The position numbers and the translations under genes were made by a program. From assembly GCF_000938255.1 (NCBI RefSeq), contig NZ_JYMR01000004.1, positions 310,001-374,000 on the forward strand: a DNA stretch of 64,000 nt, given 5' to 3'. Source of the stretch: Bradyrhizobium sp. LTSP849. Lineage in GTDB: Bacteria; Pseudomonadota; Alphaproteobacteria; Rhizobiales; Xanthobacteraceae. Positions 26,886 through 36,132 of the stretch are shown in pieces. The notes beneath the pieces were generated by a model that was given only the letters and a program-made list of their open reading frames with translations, did no database searches and was not told the DNA's origin. Positions within the stretch are counted from its first letter, which is position 1. The number at the start of each line of letters is the position of its first letter.

Positions 26886-27007
26886 GGCGGCACCCACGCA
26901 ACTGAAACTCAAATTCGACGCGATTTGTCACATCCGCGTCGAAGACGGCAGCGCAGTGTAGAGAGCCTTTGCGGCGGAATGCAACTGGAACGTGGGGCTC
27001 TCGCCGT

Positions 27008-28252
27008 TTAGTGTTCGAACACGAGCCGCGCCCCGATCGTACCATCGAGGCCGCGGATTTGCGCCAACAACGTCGCCGAATCCTGGCCGCCGAGGTCGGC
27101 ATCGAGCACGACGTAGCCGAGGTCGCCCGCGGTCTCCAGATATTGCGCGGCGATGTTGATGTCGCGCTGGAGGAAGACCTCGTTCAGACGGCGCAGCATG
27201 CCCGGCACGTTGCGGTGAACGTGGCTGAAGCGTGCGCCGGAGGGGCGTAAGTGCAACTGCACTTCGGGGAAATTCACCGCGCCCATGGTGGAACCGGTGA
27301 TGAAAAAGTCGACCAGCTTGCGCGCCACCTCGCCGCCGATGCGCTCCTGCGCCTCCTCGGTCGAACCACCGACATGCGGCGTGAGGATGACGTTGCCGAG
27401 GCCCTGCATCGGGCTCTTGAAGCGTTCCGCGTTCGAGGACGGCTCGACCGGAAACACGTCGATGGCGGCACCCGCAAGATGACCGTCGCGCAGCGCGGCC
27501 GCCAGCGCGTCGAGATCGACCACGGTGCCGCGGCTGTTGTTGATCAGGAACGAGCCAGGCTTCATCGCCCGCAGCTCGGCCCCGCCGATCATGCCGGCGG
27601 TCTCCGGCGTTTCCGGCACGTGCAGGCTGACCACGTCGCTCTGCGCCAACAGTTCCTCCAGCTTATCGACCGGCTCGGTGTTGCCGTGGCGGAGCTTGTC
27701 GGTGCGGTCGTAATAGATCACCCGCATGCCCATCGCTTCGGCCAATGTCGAGAGCTGCGAACCGATATTGCCATAACCGATGATGCCCAGCGTGCGACCG
27801 CGCACCTCGCGGCTGCCGGTCGCGGACTTGTCCCAGCCGCCGTCATGAGCCGACACCGAGCGGGGAAAAATCTGCCGCAGCAGCATCACGATCTCGCCGA
27901 TCACGAGCTCGGCGACGCTGCGCGTGTTGGAGAATGGCGCGTTGAACACGGGAATGCCGCGCTTGCGCGCCGCTAACAGATCGACCTGGTTGGTGCCGAC
28001 GCTGAAGCAGCCGACCGCGAGCAACCCATCGGCGGCCTCCAGCACGTCGTCCGTGATCTGGGTGCGCGAGCGGATGCCGAGCAGCGACACGCCCTTGAGC
28101 GCCTGCCGCAGCGCCTCGCCGTCCAGCGCCTTGGTCAGCCGCTCGACATTGGTGAAGCCCGCGCTTTTGAACAGGTCGACGGCGCTGTCATTGACGCCTT
28201 CGAGCAGCAGCGCCTTCGCGCTCCGCTCAGGGCTTTGGCCTGGGGCTGGCAT
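27008..28252 (-). CDS. serA: D-3-phosphoglycerate dehydrogenase
   Basis: NAD-dependent dehydrogenase of 414 residues from the ATG at 28252 (GGAG five bases upstream). The nucleotide fold has GIIGYGNIGSQL, substrate-binding and catalytic residues are around NNSRGTVVDLDAL and TPHVGGSTEEAQ, and a C-terminal ACT domain (about 335-413) suits serine feedback control, as in the short E. coli-like form. It catalyses the first step of serine biosynthesis. It is divergent from the gmhB-like gene. Confidence 0.93.
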   Translation of the reverse strand: MPAPGQSPERSAKALLLEGVNDSAVDLFKSAGFTNVERLTKALDGEALRQALKGVSLLGIRSRTQITDDVLEAADGLLAVGCFSVGTNQVDLLAARKRGIPVFNAPFSNTRSVAELVIGEIVMLLRQIFPRSVSAHDGGWDKSATGSREVRGRTLGIIGYGNIGSQLSTLAEAMGMRVIYYDRTDKLRHGNTEPVDKLEELLAQSDVVSLHVPETPETAGMIGGAELRAMKPGSFLINNSRGTVVDLDALAAALRDGHLAGAAIDVFPVEPSSNAERFKSPMQGLGNVILTPHVGGSTEEAQERIGGEVARKLVDFFITGSTMGAVNFPEVQLHLRPSGARFSHVHRNVPGMLRRLNEVFLQRDINIAAQYLETAGDLGYVVLDADLGGQDSATLLAQIRGLDGTIGARLVFEH

Positions 28253-28396
28253 AGAATCTCCATGGATGGCGGCTTTGCCGCAGCTCATAGACCGCGGACG
28301 ACGCGCAGCACAATAGGGTTTGGATATGGGATTTTCGCTTCGCTCCGTCCAGGTGACGCACTAAAAGCATACCGAACCGGCCGGAAAATCCGCCTG

Positions 28397-29011
28397 ATGC
28401 GCCCTGCCATCTTCTTCGACTGCGACGGCGTGCTGAACGAGGAGCCCGGCGGCCATGGCGTGCTGGGGCCGGATGACGTGCGGCTCATCCCGGGCGCGGG
28501 TGAGGCCGTGCGGGCTTCGCACGAGGCCGGCTATCTCGCGATCATCGTCACCAACCGCGCCCAGGTGGCAAAGGGCTTTGTCACGCTCGCCGGCCTTGAG
28601 ACGATTTTCGCACGGGTCCGCGAATTGCTGGCGCAGGACGGCGGCCTCGTCGATGCCATCTATTTCTGCCCGCACCATCCGGAGCGGGGAAGGCCGGGCG
28701 GCGCGCCGGACTTCCAGATCGCCTGCGAATGCCGCAAGCCCGGAACGCTGCTGTTTCGCAGGGCCATTGCCGATTTCGGCATCGACCTCGGCCGCTCCGT
28801 GCTGATCGGCGACAGCCTGCGCGATATCGGCGCCGGTCGCGCGATGGGACTGAAGACCTATGGCGTGCGCACCGGCTTTGCCTGCCGCGATGTCGAGCGC
28901 TATCCGGACCAGGCGCCGCCGGTGCCCGACCGGATGTTTGCCGACGTTGGCGCGGCCGTCGCATTCTGCGTGGCCCCGGCGGAACATGGACAAGCCGGCG
29001 AGCCCGATTGA
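28397..29011 (+). CDS. GmhB-like D-glycero-manno-heptose bisphosphate phosphatase
   Basis: HAD-family phosphatase of 204 residues. The nucleophile pair is D8 and D10 in FFDCDGVLN, where the usual Arg between them is Cys. The zinc loop CPHHPERG ... CECRKPG and the final acid motif VLIGDSLRDIGAG are intact. GmhB removes the C7 phosphate of heptose 1,7-bisphosphate before nucleotide activation. It is the first gene of the sugar island. The ATG at 28397 was chosen because the fold starts there; the frame is open upstream without homology. Confidence 0.85.
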   Translation: MRPAIFFDCDGVLNEEPGGHGVLGPDDVRLIPGAGEAVRASHEAGYLAIIVTNRAQVAKGFVTLAGLETIFARVRELLAQDGGLVDAIYFCPHHPERGRPGGAPDFQIACECRKPGTLLFRRAIADFGIDLGRSVLIGDSLRDIGAGRAMGLKTYGVRTGFACRDVERYPDQAPPVPDRMFADVGAAVAFCVAPAEHGQAGEPD

Positions 29012-29091
29012 CGCGGTCCGGCCGTTCGCCGATACCGGCATGACTTGGACCGGCGCGACTTGCCGATTCGTGTGGGGACTGGACGGGACGG

Positions 29092-30243
29092 ATGAAGACA
29101 GCTCTGGTGATCGGCGGCGGCATCGCCGGCTGCGCCGCAACGCATCAGCTCATCAAGCTGGGCGGATGGGACGTCACGATTGTGGAGGCCGCGCCGTTCC
29201 TCGGCGCCGGCGTGCGCACCTTCTGGTACGGCGGTCATCCCTACACCTTCGGCCCGCGCCACTTCCTGACCCAGAACCGCGCCGTATACGATTACATGGA
29301 CGCGATCGTTCCCCTGCGTTCCTGCGCCGACCACCAGTTCATCACCTATGTCGAGCGCGACAACGCCTTCTACAACTATCCGATCCACGAGGACGACATC
29401 GCGCTGATGCCCGACCGCCACAAGATCGCCGCTGAGCGCCAGTCGGCGCGCGGCGTCGCGGAGGCAAAGAACCTCGAGGAATATTGGGTCGGCTCGGTCG
29501 GCCAGACGCTCTATGACAAGCTCATCGACAAGTACAACAAGAAGATGTGGCTGGTCGACGACAACAAGCGCATCGACACGTTCAACTGGTCGCCGAAGGG
29601 CGTCACCATCAAGAGCGGCTCGCGCGCCGCGTGGGACACCGCATGGTCGGCCTATCCTCACGCGGAGGACGGCTACAACCGCTATTTCGACGTCGCGACC
29701 GAAGGCGCGCGCGTGCTGCTGTCGACCCGCATCGAGCGTTACGATTTGCCGGCGCGCGCGGTCTGGTTCGGCGGCGAGAAGCACGCATATGACGTCATCA
29801 TTTCGACCATCTCGCCGGACGAGCCGTTCGGTCGCTGCCATGGCGAGCTCGCCTTCATCGGCCGCGACTTCCACAAGATCGTGTTACCGACCGAGCACGT
29901 CTTCCCCGAGCACGTCTACTTCCTCTATTACGCCAATGACGAGGCGTTCACGCGGCTCGTCGAATACAAGCAGTTCACCCATCACAAATCGCCGACGAGC
30001 CTCGTCGGCATGGAGATCCCATCGCACAACGGCAAGCACTATCCGCTGCCGTTCTTGTCCGAGCAGGAGCTGGCGCGCAAATATTATGCGCTGATGCCCG
30101 ACCACGTCTATTCGATCGGCCGCGCCGGCAGCTATCGCTACGGGCTCGACATCGACGACTGTATCGAGCAGGCAATGGTGATGGCGCGCCAGATTGCAGA
30201 AGGCGGCCGCGACCATCCGGTGCCGATCGAGGCCTGGCGCTAG
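29092..30243 (+). CDS. UDP-galactopyranose mutase-like flavoprotein
   Basis: Protein of 383 residues with an N-terminal FAD-binding motif VIGGGIAGCAATHQL and the UGM-type segments GGHPYTFGPRHFLTQN, KYNKKMW and C-terminal GRAGSYRYGLDIDDC. UGM converts UDP-galactopyranose to the furanose with reduced FAD. Sequence in the middle (SRAAWDTAWSAYPHAEDGYN) departs from the ordinary enzyme as I recall it, so the substrate could be another NDP-sugar of the island. It is followed without a gap by the methyltransferase gene. Confidence 0.8.
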   Translation: MKTALVIGGGIAGCAATHQLIKLGGWDVTIVEAAPFLGAGVRTFWYGGHPYTFGPRHFLTQNRAVYDYMDAIVPLRSCADHQFITYVERDNAFYNYPIHEDDIALMPDRHKIAAERQSARGVAEAKNLEEYWVGSVGQTLYDKLIDKYNKKMWLVDDNKRIDTFNWSPKGVTIKSGSRAAWDTAWSAYPHAEDGYNRYFDVATEGARVLLSTRIERYDLPARAVWFGGEKHAYDVIISTISPDEPFGRCHGELAFIGRDFHKIVLPTEHVFPEHVYFLYYANDEAFTRLVEYKQFTHHKSPTSLVGMEIPSHNGKHYPLPFLSEQELARKYYALMPDHVYSIGRAGSYRYGLDIDDCIEQAMVMARQIAEGGRDHPVPIEAWR

Positions 30244-31455
30244 ATGACAGAGCCCGCCGCCACGCCGCTTCGCTGCGTCGTCTGCGGATTGGGCGATGCG
30301 GTAACGGTGTGGTCGGTGGCGCGTACCCCGATGCACGCGGTCCGGCCGTCCGGCGTCGCCCATCACGCCAGTGGCTTCGGCCAGTTGGACATCGCGGCGT
30401 GCAGCACGTGCGGACATCTCTCCAACCGGGCCTTCGACGCTGACGCAGCCGATGAGCTCTATGGCGCGCTGGTGCTGACCAACGAGCCGGTGAGCGCGGG
30501 CATGATCGCGGCCGTGGACGAGACCGCGGCGCTGATCATGCGGCATCTGAAGCGAGGGCCCGCCGTGCTCGAGGTCGGCGGCGGCGGCGGGGCACTATCG
30601 CTGGCGCTGGCACGCCGATCGGCGCGCGTCGATCTGGTCGAACCCAGCCGCGCGCTCGGTGCCGAGCGCTTTGCCGGTACCGGCGTGATGCTGCACCGCG
30701 CGATGTTCCCAGCCCCGGCGTTGGCCGGCCGTCGCTTCGATGCGGTGGTGTGCCGCCAGGTCCTCGAGCATGTGCCGGAGCCCGCGCCGTTCCTGGCCGC
30801 GCTTCGCGCAAGCCTCGCCGACGACGGCATCGCCTATCTCGAGCTGCCGAGTGCCGACGACATCTTGCGCCGCCATTCGATCGTCGATTTCCACTATCCG
30901 CACGTGCACTACTACCGGCGCGGCGAGATGGAGTGGCTCCTCGCACGCGCCGGGTTTGCGATCGAAGAGGTCTTCGACATCAAGCAGGGACACGACATGG
31001 GCTTCCTGCTGCGTGCGGTGACTCCGCTCGCGCGTGAAGCCCGCGCGTCGTTCGATATCTCGCCCTCGGAATTTGCCGCGGCGTTAGCCGAACGGCGCGC
31101 GCGGGCAGCGCAGCGTCTCGCTGCGATCAACGGCCCGATCGCACTCTACGGCGCCAACGCCTATGCGCAGGCCCTGCTCGGCCTCTACCAGGACAGCACG
31201 CGTTTCGACGCAATGTTCGATGACACCACCTCCTACGCCGGACGCTGCGTCTACGGACCCGCAGGCGAGATCGCAATCGAGCCGCCGAGCGGAGAACGTC
31301 TTGCCGGCATGGCAGCCGTGGTCATCGCGGCCTATCTGCACGATGCCGAGATCGCGCGAAAAATCGCGGCAATGGAATTTCGCGGCCCCGTCTACACGCT
31401 GCGCGCGCCAGACCCTGAAGCGCCGGGCGCCATCGCAAGCTTGTTCGACCCGTAA
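30244..31455 (+). CDS. sugar C-methyltransferase-like protein with zinc-binding N-terminus
   Basis: Protein of 403 residues in three parts: a small cysteine domain (CVVCG ... CSTCGHLSNR, about 11-60), a SAM-binding core (VLEVGGGGGALSLALA, about 100-230, with CRQVLEHVPEP), and a C-terminal domain (about 290-400) that resembles the third domain of TylC3/NovU-type enzymes. Those enzymes methylate carbon of TDP-4-keto sugars. This suggests a keto-sugar intermediate in the island. It starts directly after the UGM-like stop. Confidence 0.82.
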   Translation: MTEPAATPLRCVVCGLGDAVTVWSVARTPMHAVRPSGVAHHASGFGQLDIAACSTCGHLSNRAFDADAADELYGALVLTNEPVSAGMIAAVDETAALIMRHLKRGPAVLEVGGGGGALSLALARRSARVDLVEPSRALGAERFAGTGVMLHRAMFPAPALAGRRFDAVVCRQVLEHVPEPAPFLAALRASLADDGIAYLELPSADDILRRHSIVDFHYPHVHYYRRGEMEWLLARAGFAIEEVFDIKQGHDMGFLLRAVTPLAREARASFDISPSEFAAALAERRARAAQRLAAINGPIALYGANAYAQALLGLYQDSTRFDAMFDDTTSYAGRCVYGPAGEIAIEPPSGERLAGMAAVVIAAYLHDAEIARKIAAMEFRGPVYTLRAPDPEAPGAIASLFDP

Positions 31456-31461
31456 GGCGGC

Positions 31462-32244
31462 TCAGATCAGATCCGTCTCGGTCTCGGATGCGATGTAGGA
31501 CCGTCCCCACCAGCCGATGTCGAGATGGCGAACGAAGCGCCAGCGTGAGCGCTGGCGGTATTCGACAAAGGCCCGCGCCAGCCCGCGGCCGGGATTGCCA
31601 CGGTTGCCGACGAAGAGATCGTCGATATAGAGCACCGATCCAGCCTGAAGCAGCGGCTCGATGAAATCGAACACCGGAATGGCGGATTCGTAGAGATCAC
31701 AGTCGATGGTGGCGAGTGCGATCTTGCGCCCACGGCTTGCGAACTGCTGTTTCAGCTCGGAGGTCAGCGAGTTGCCGTAGAGGCCCTTCACCGTACGCAC
31801 CTGTCCGGTGTAGATGCCGTGCTCGCCGATCAGCCGCAGAAACTCCTGCTCCGAGGTCGCGAGCGCGCCCTGCGTCCATTTGCCGACACTGGTCTCGGTT
31901 TCCGGCGCGGGCAGCCCGGCAAAGCTGTCGAACGCCCAGAACTCCATGTCGTTGAGGTTCTTGCGCCGCGCCTCCGTCAACGCCATGCGGAAGGTCCGCG
32001 CGCGGTGGCAGCCATATTCGTGATAGTCGCCGGCGATCTCGTTTTCCTTCAGGAAATCGAAGACCTGACGGAAGAACCTCAGCTTTTCGCTCTGCCGGTT
32101 CTGCTGGTTGTAGCGGATCTCGTCCTCCGCCGACCAGTTCGCGAGCGCGGCACCATCGGCGATATCGACCCAGGGCTCGTGGGCGAGCGGCGTGATACCG
32201 GTCGCGGGCTCCGCGGGGACGCTGTCTGCACGATCGCGGCTCAT
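31462..32244 (-). CDS. TylF/MycF-family O-methyltransferase
   Basis: Protein of 260 residues, encoded against the direction of its neighbours. SAM-binding and metal-binding segments of the macrocin O-methyltransferase family are seen: EYGCHRARTFRMAL, FWAFDSFAGLP, ALATIDCDLYESAIPVFDFI and YIDDLF. Family members methylate hydroxyls on sugars of polyketides and surface glycans. Its ending seven bases from the previous gene's end (convergent) suggests a compact island rather than a random insert. Confidence 0.82.
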   Translation of the reverse strand: MSRDRADSVPAEPATGITPLAHEPWVDIADGAALANWSAEDEIRYNQQNRQSEKLRFFRQVFDFLKENEIAGDYHEYGCHRARTFRMALTEARRKNLNDMEFWAFDSFAGLPAPETETSVGKWTQGALATSEQEFLRLIGEHGIYTGQVRTVKGLYGNSLTSELKQQFASRGRKIALATIDCDLYESAIPVFDFIEPLLQAGSVLYIDDLFVGNRGNPGRGLARAFVEYRQRSRWRFVRHLDIGWWGRSYIASETETDLI

Positions 32245-32262
32245 GACAATCCGATGGTTAGC

Positions 32263-32280
32263 GGGGAATCCCAGTTCCCC
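32263..32280. other. small hairpin in the divergent promoter region
   Basis: GGGGAA, six bases, TTCCCC in the roughly 200-base gap between the divergent TylF-like and SIS-domain genes. It is a possible regulator site; no clear -35/-10 pair could be assigned. Confidence 0.3.
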
Positions 32281-32445
32281 GTGGTGGAATCAACGCGTGT
32301 CAGCTTAAGCGAGCCACCGGTCAAGACCAGCTTCTGCGGTAACCGGAACGGATTATCGCATTGCGGGAGCCGCGGCAGCGCAGGACCTGTTGATAACTAC
32401 CTCGGACCTATCGTCGGCGGCCTCGAATCGACTCAGAACACGGAC

Positions 32446-33183
32446 ATGGAGCAGCAATACGCGGACACACGTAAGACTACGGTGGCGCAGGTTGCGGCCG
32501 TGCGTCGGGATTCGCGGCGGGATAATCAGGTCAACGGTGATTCGCCGGCTGGCCCGCGAACCGGGCTCGACGAAGCACAAACGAGGCCGGTTGCGAAGGT
32601 GGAACACGTCGCCCAATACCTGCGGGAAGTCTGCGATATCGCGCAGGCCTTGCCGGCAGGCGAGATCGAGGCACTCTGCGACGAGCTGGTCGGCTTGCGC
32701 GAGCGCGGCGGCCGGCTGTTCATCCTCGGCGTCGGGGGCAGTGCCGCCAATGCGAGCCACGCCGTCAACGACTTCCGAAAGCTGTGCGGCATCGAGACCT
32801 ACGCGCCGACCGACAACGTCTCCGAACTCTCTGCGCGCACCAATGACGAGGGCTGGCCGAGCGTGTTCGTCGAATGGCTGAGGGTCAGCCGGATCGGGCC
32901 GCGCGACGCAATTTTGGTTCTCTCGGTCGGCGGCGGCAACCTCGAACGCAATGTCAGCCCCAACATCGTCGCGGCGGTGAAGGAGGCGAAGGCGCGGGAC
33001 GCCCGCGTGCTCGGCATCGTCGGGCGCGACGGCGGCTATACGAAACAGGCCGGCGACGTCGTCGTCGTGATTCCAACCGCGGCAGAGCAGCGTGTCACGC
33101 CGCATGCCGAAGCGTTCCAGGCAGTGGTCTGGCATTGCCTGGTCTCGCATCCGAAGTTGCAGCGCAGCGCCACCAAATGGTGA
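32446..33183 (+). CDS. SIS-domain isomerase, GmhA-like (sedoheptulose 7-phosphate isomerase type)
   Basis: Protein of 245 residues from the ATG at 32446; the first 50 residues look unstructured, so a later start is possible. The SIS fold is marked by LGVGGSAANASHAVNDF, SELSARTNDEGWPSVF, LSVGGGNLERN and VTPHAEAFQAVVWHCL, equivalent to GmhA active-site blocks. GmhA converts sedoheptulose 7-phosphate to a heptopyranose phosphate. The following transaldolase gene could supply that substrate. Confidence 0.8.
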   Translation: MEQQYADTRKTTVAQVAAVRRDSRRDNQVNGDSPAGPRTGLDEAQTRPVAKVEHVAQYLREVCDIAQALPAGEIEALCDELVGLRERGGRLFILGVGGSAANASHAVNDFRKLCGIETYAPTDNVSELSARTNDEGWPSVFVEWLRVSRIGPRDAILVLSVGGGNLERNVSPNIVAAVKEAKARDARVLGIVGRDGGYTKQAGDVVVVIPTAAEQRVTPHAEAFQAVVWHCLVSHPKLQRSATKW

Positions 33184-33346
33184 GGCGCTGGCATGCGGAC
33201 TCCGGGCGGAGTAGCTTGGCGTAGTGCGTGAGTCGTCTTCTTCGCGTCGGACATCCGGCGCGACAGCAGATGGGTTTGACTTGGCCGGGCTGGACCACAT
33301 CCGTGGAACGATCCAGCAGGCGACGGGCTGAAGGGGCTTACGCAAC

Positions 33347-34117
33347 ATGAACGCACCGAGCATTGACGCGCTCAATATCAAGATCTTTGGCGACGGCGCC
33401 GATCTCGCAACGATCCAGCGCACGTCGCTCGATCCGCGAATCAAGGGCTTTACGACCAACCCCTCGCTGATGCGCGCGGCAGGCGTCAGTGACTATCGCA
33501 CGTTCGGCCGCGCGGCGCTGAGCATGGTGCGCGACCGGCCGATCTGCTTCGAGGTGCTGGGCGACGACCTCGCCACCATCGCCCACGAAGCACGCGAGAT
33601 CGCTTCCTGGGGCCCGAACGTCTACGTCAAGCTGCCGGTGACCACCACCCGCGGCGAATTCTGCGGCCCGGCCATCGCGCAGCTCGCGCGCGACGGCGTG
33701 AAGGTCAATGTCACTGCCATTCTCACCCTGAGCCAGGTCGAGCGCGTCCGCGACGTCCTCGATCCCGACACACCGTCGATCGTCTCGGTGTTCGCCGGGC
33801 GCATCGCCGACACCGGGCGTGACCCCGTCGCGATGATGGCGGAGGCGATCGAGATCCTGTCGGATCGCCCGACGGCACAACTGCTCTGGGCCAGCCCGCG
33901 CGAACTGCTCAACCTGTTCCAGGCCGATGCCATCGGCTGCCACATCATCACGCTGTCCGCCGACCTCCTGAAGAAGTTCGATCTGGTCGGCAAGGACCTC
34001 GACGTCTACTCGCGCGAGACCGTCGCGATGTTCCGGAACGATGCGCTCGCGGCAGGCTACGAGCTGTCGCCGCGCAAGCCGGTCAGGAAACGCGTCGTCG
34101 GCCGTATCGATCGTTAA
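33347..34117 (+). CDS. transaldolase
   Basis: Class I aldolase-fold enzyme of 256 residues, the size of the short TalC/fructose-6-phosphate-aldolase type. TTNPS (about 36-40), the Schiff-base lysine K95 in VYVKLPVT, VNVTAILTLSQ and SVFAGRIADTGRDP are all present. It moves a three-carbon unit between sugar phosphates, for instance to make sedoheptulose 7-phosphate. It is preceded by a 163-base gap and an AAGGGG ribosome-binding site. Confidence 0.9.
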   Translation: MNAPSIDALNIKIFGDGADLATIQRTSLDPRIKGFTTNPSLMRAAGVSDYRTFGRAALSMVRDRPICFEVLGDDLATIAHEAREIASWGPNVYVKLPVTTTRGEFCGPAIAQLARDGVKVNVTAILTLSQVERVRDVLDPDTPSIVSVFAGRIADTGRDPVAMMAEAIEILSDRPTAQLLWASPRELLNLFQADAIGCHIITLSADLLKKFDLVGKDLDVYSRETVAMFRNDALAAGYELSPRKPVRKRVVGRIDR

Positions 34118-34132
34118 CAACACCGGTTTGCA

Positions 34133-35125
34133 ATGCTCAAGAACGTCCTCGTCACCGGCGGCGCCGGCTATGTCGGCCATGTCCTGGTCCCCCGCCTCCT
34201 CGCCGACGGCCATAGCGTCACCGTCTACGACCTTCTGTTTTTCGGCTGCCGGCTGCCGAACCATCCGAATCTGCGCGTCGTCAAGGGCGATATTCGCGAC
34301 ACCGCAAAGCTTGCAGCTCAGCTGAAGGGCCAGGATGCCGTGCTGCATCTTGCCTGCATCTCCAACGATGCAAGCTTCGAGCTCGACGAGAACCTCTCCA
34401 GGACCATCAACTACGACTGCTTCGAGCCGATGGTGGTCGCGGCGCGCAAGGCGGGCGTGAAGCGCTTCGTCTATTGCTCCACGAGCTCGGTCTACGGTGT
34501 CAGCGACGCGCCCAACGTGACCGAAGAGCATCCTTTGGTGCCGCTGACGCTCTACAACAGGTTCAAGGGCATGTGCGAGCCGCTGTTGTGGAAGCACAAG
34601 GCGGACGATTTCACCTGCGTGACGGTGCGGCCGGCCACGGTCTGCGGCTACAGCCCGCGCACGCGGCTCGATCTCTCGGTCAACATCCTCACCAACCACG
34701 CCGTCAACAAGGGTGTCATCACCGTGTTCGGCGGCAAGCAGATGCGGCCGAACCTCCACATCGAGGACATGGTCGACGCCTATCGGCTGATGCTGAGCGC
34801 GCCGCACGACAAGATTCACGGCGAGACCTTCAACATCGGCTTCGAGAACCACGCGATCGCCGACCTCGCCACCATGGTGAAATCCGTCGTCGAGGCGAGC
34901 GGCGGTCGCGAGATCGGCATCGTCACCACGCCATCGGACGACAATCGCTCCTACCACGTCAATTCCGACAAGATCCGCCGCGTGCTCGGCTATGCGCCCG
35001 CGCGAACGATCGAGGATGCCATGCGCGACCTCACCCGCGCCTTCGTCAACCAGCTTCTGCCGAACAGCTTTGACGACGACTGGTATTACAACGTCCGCAC
35101 CATGAAGAAGCTCGGGGCCAGATGA
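34133..35125 (+). CDS. NAD-dependent epimerase/dehydratase (extended SDR)
   Basis: Protein of 330 residues with NAD motif GGAGYVG (9-15), STSSVYG and catalytic Y141-x3-K145 in LYNRFKG. The substrate half has VRPATVCGYSPRTRLD and the RPNLHIEDM block typical of GDP- or UDP-sugar epimerases. It likely acts on an NDP-linked sugar of the island. It starts 15 bases after the transaldolase and overlaps the next SDR gene by four bases. Confidence 0.86.
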   Translation: MLKNVLVTGGAGYVGHVLVPRLLADGHSVTVYDLLFFGCRLPNHPNLRVVKGDIRDTAKLAAQLKGQDAVLHLACISNDASFELDENLSRTINYDCFEPMVVAARKAGVKRFVYCSTSSVYGVSDAPNVTEEHPLVPLTLYNRFKGMCEPLLWKHKADDFTCVTVRPATVCGYSPRTRLDLSVNILTNHAVNKGVITVFGGKQMRPNLHIEDMVDAYRLMLSAPHDKIHGETFNIGFENHAIADLATMVKSVVEASGGREIGIVTTPSDDNRSYHVNSDKIRRVLGYAPARTIEDAMRDLTRAFVNQLLPNSFDDDWYYNVRTMKKLGAR

Positions 35126-36132
35126 CCGCGCGTCCGATCGCACTGGTGACGGGTGGCGCCGGCTTCATCGGCAGCCACACGGTCGAGCTGTTGCTGGCGC
35201 GGGGCTATCGGGTGCGGGTGATCGACAATCTCGTCGGCGGCCGCGAGGCCAATCTCGCTGCGCATTCCGCCAATTCCGATCTCGCCTTCGAGCGTGGCGA
35301 CATCCGCGATGTGCAGCCCGGCAGCGCGCTGTTTCGCGACGTCGCCCGCGTGTTCCATTTCGCCGGCATCGGCGACATCGTGCCCTCGATCGAGGCGCCG
35401 CTCGACTACATGCAGATCAACGTGCAAGGCACCGCGCAGGTCCTGGAATGCGCACGGCAGGCCAATGTGCGCAAGCTCGTCTATGCGGCGTCGTCCTCTT
35501 GCTATGGGCTGGCCACAACGCCGACCCGCGAGGATCATCCGATCTCGCCGCAATATCCGTACGCGCTGAGCAAATACCAGGGCGAGCAGGCGGTGCTGCA
35601 CTGGCACGCCGTCTACAAGCTGCCGGTCAACGTCATCCGCATTTTCAACGCCTATGGCACGCGCTCGCGCACCTCCGGCGCCTATGGCGCGGTGTTCGGC
35701 GTGTTCCTGCGGCAGAAGCTGGCCGGCCAGCCCTTCACGGTCGTCGGCGACGGCACGCAGACACGCGACTTCGTCTATGCCAGCGACGTCGCGGACGCGT
35801 TCCTGCGCGCCGGTGAAACCGAGCTCACGGGCGAAATCTGGAACCTCGGCGCCGGAAATCCGCAATCGGTCAACCGGCTGGTGGCGCTGCTCGGCGGCCC
35901 CGTGATCCACATCCCCAAGCGCCCGGGCGAGCCGGACTGCACTTTTGCGGATATCGCCAAAATCCGCCGCGAGCTCGGCTGGGAGCCGAAGGTGAGCTTC
36001 GAGGAGGGCGTCCGCCGCATCCTCGCCGTGATCGACTATTGGCGCGATGCGCCGCTGTGGAACCCGGACTCCATTGCCGCGGCGACGTCGGCGTGGTTCA
36101 ACGCTCTTGCGACCAAGGGAGCGCCGGCATGA
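35122..36132 (+). CDS. UDP-glucose 4-epimerase-like SDR
   Basis: Protein of 336 residues: GGAGFIGSHTVELLL at the N-terminus, ASSSCYGLA, Y147-x3-K151 in YALSKYQGE, and FNAYGTRSRTSGAYGAVFGV plus GDGTQTRDFVYASDV, close to WbpP/WbgU-type 4-epimerases. It overlaps both neighbours by four bases. The exact NDP-sugar cannot be read from sequence. Confidence 0.87.
   Translation: MTARPIALVTGGAGFIGSHTVELLLARGYRVRVIDNLVGGREANLAAHSANSDLAFERGDIRDVQPGSALFRDVARVFHFAGIGDIVPSIEAPLDYMQINVQGTAQVLECARQANVRKLVYAASSSCYGLATTPTREDHPISPQYPYALSKYQGEQAVLHWHAVYKLPVNVIRIFNAYGTRSRTSGAYGAVFGVFLRQKLAGQPFTVVGDGTQTRDFVYASDVADAFLRAGETELTGEIWNLGAGNPQSVNRLVALLGGPVIHIPKRPGEPDCTFADIAKIRRELGWEPKVSFEEGVRRILAVIDYWRDAPLWNPDSIAAATSAWFNALATKGAPA

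Noticed and set aside
33184..33346. Possible small gene in the gap before the transaldolase
   Set aside because: No open frame with a ribosome-binding site or coding bias was seen; I regard it as spacer.
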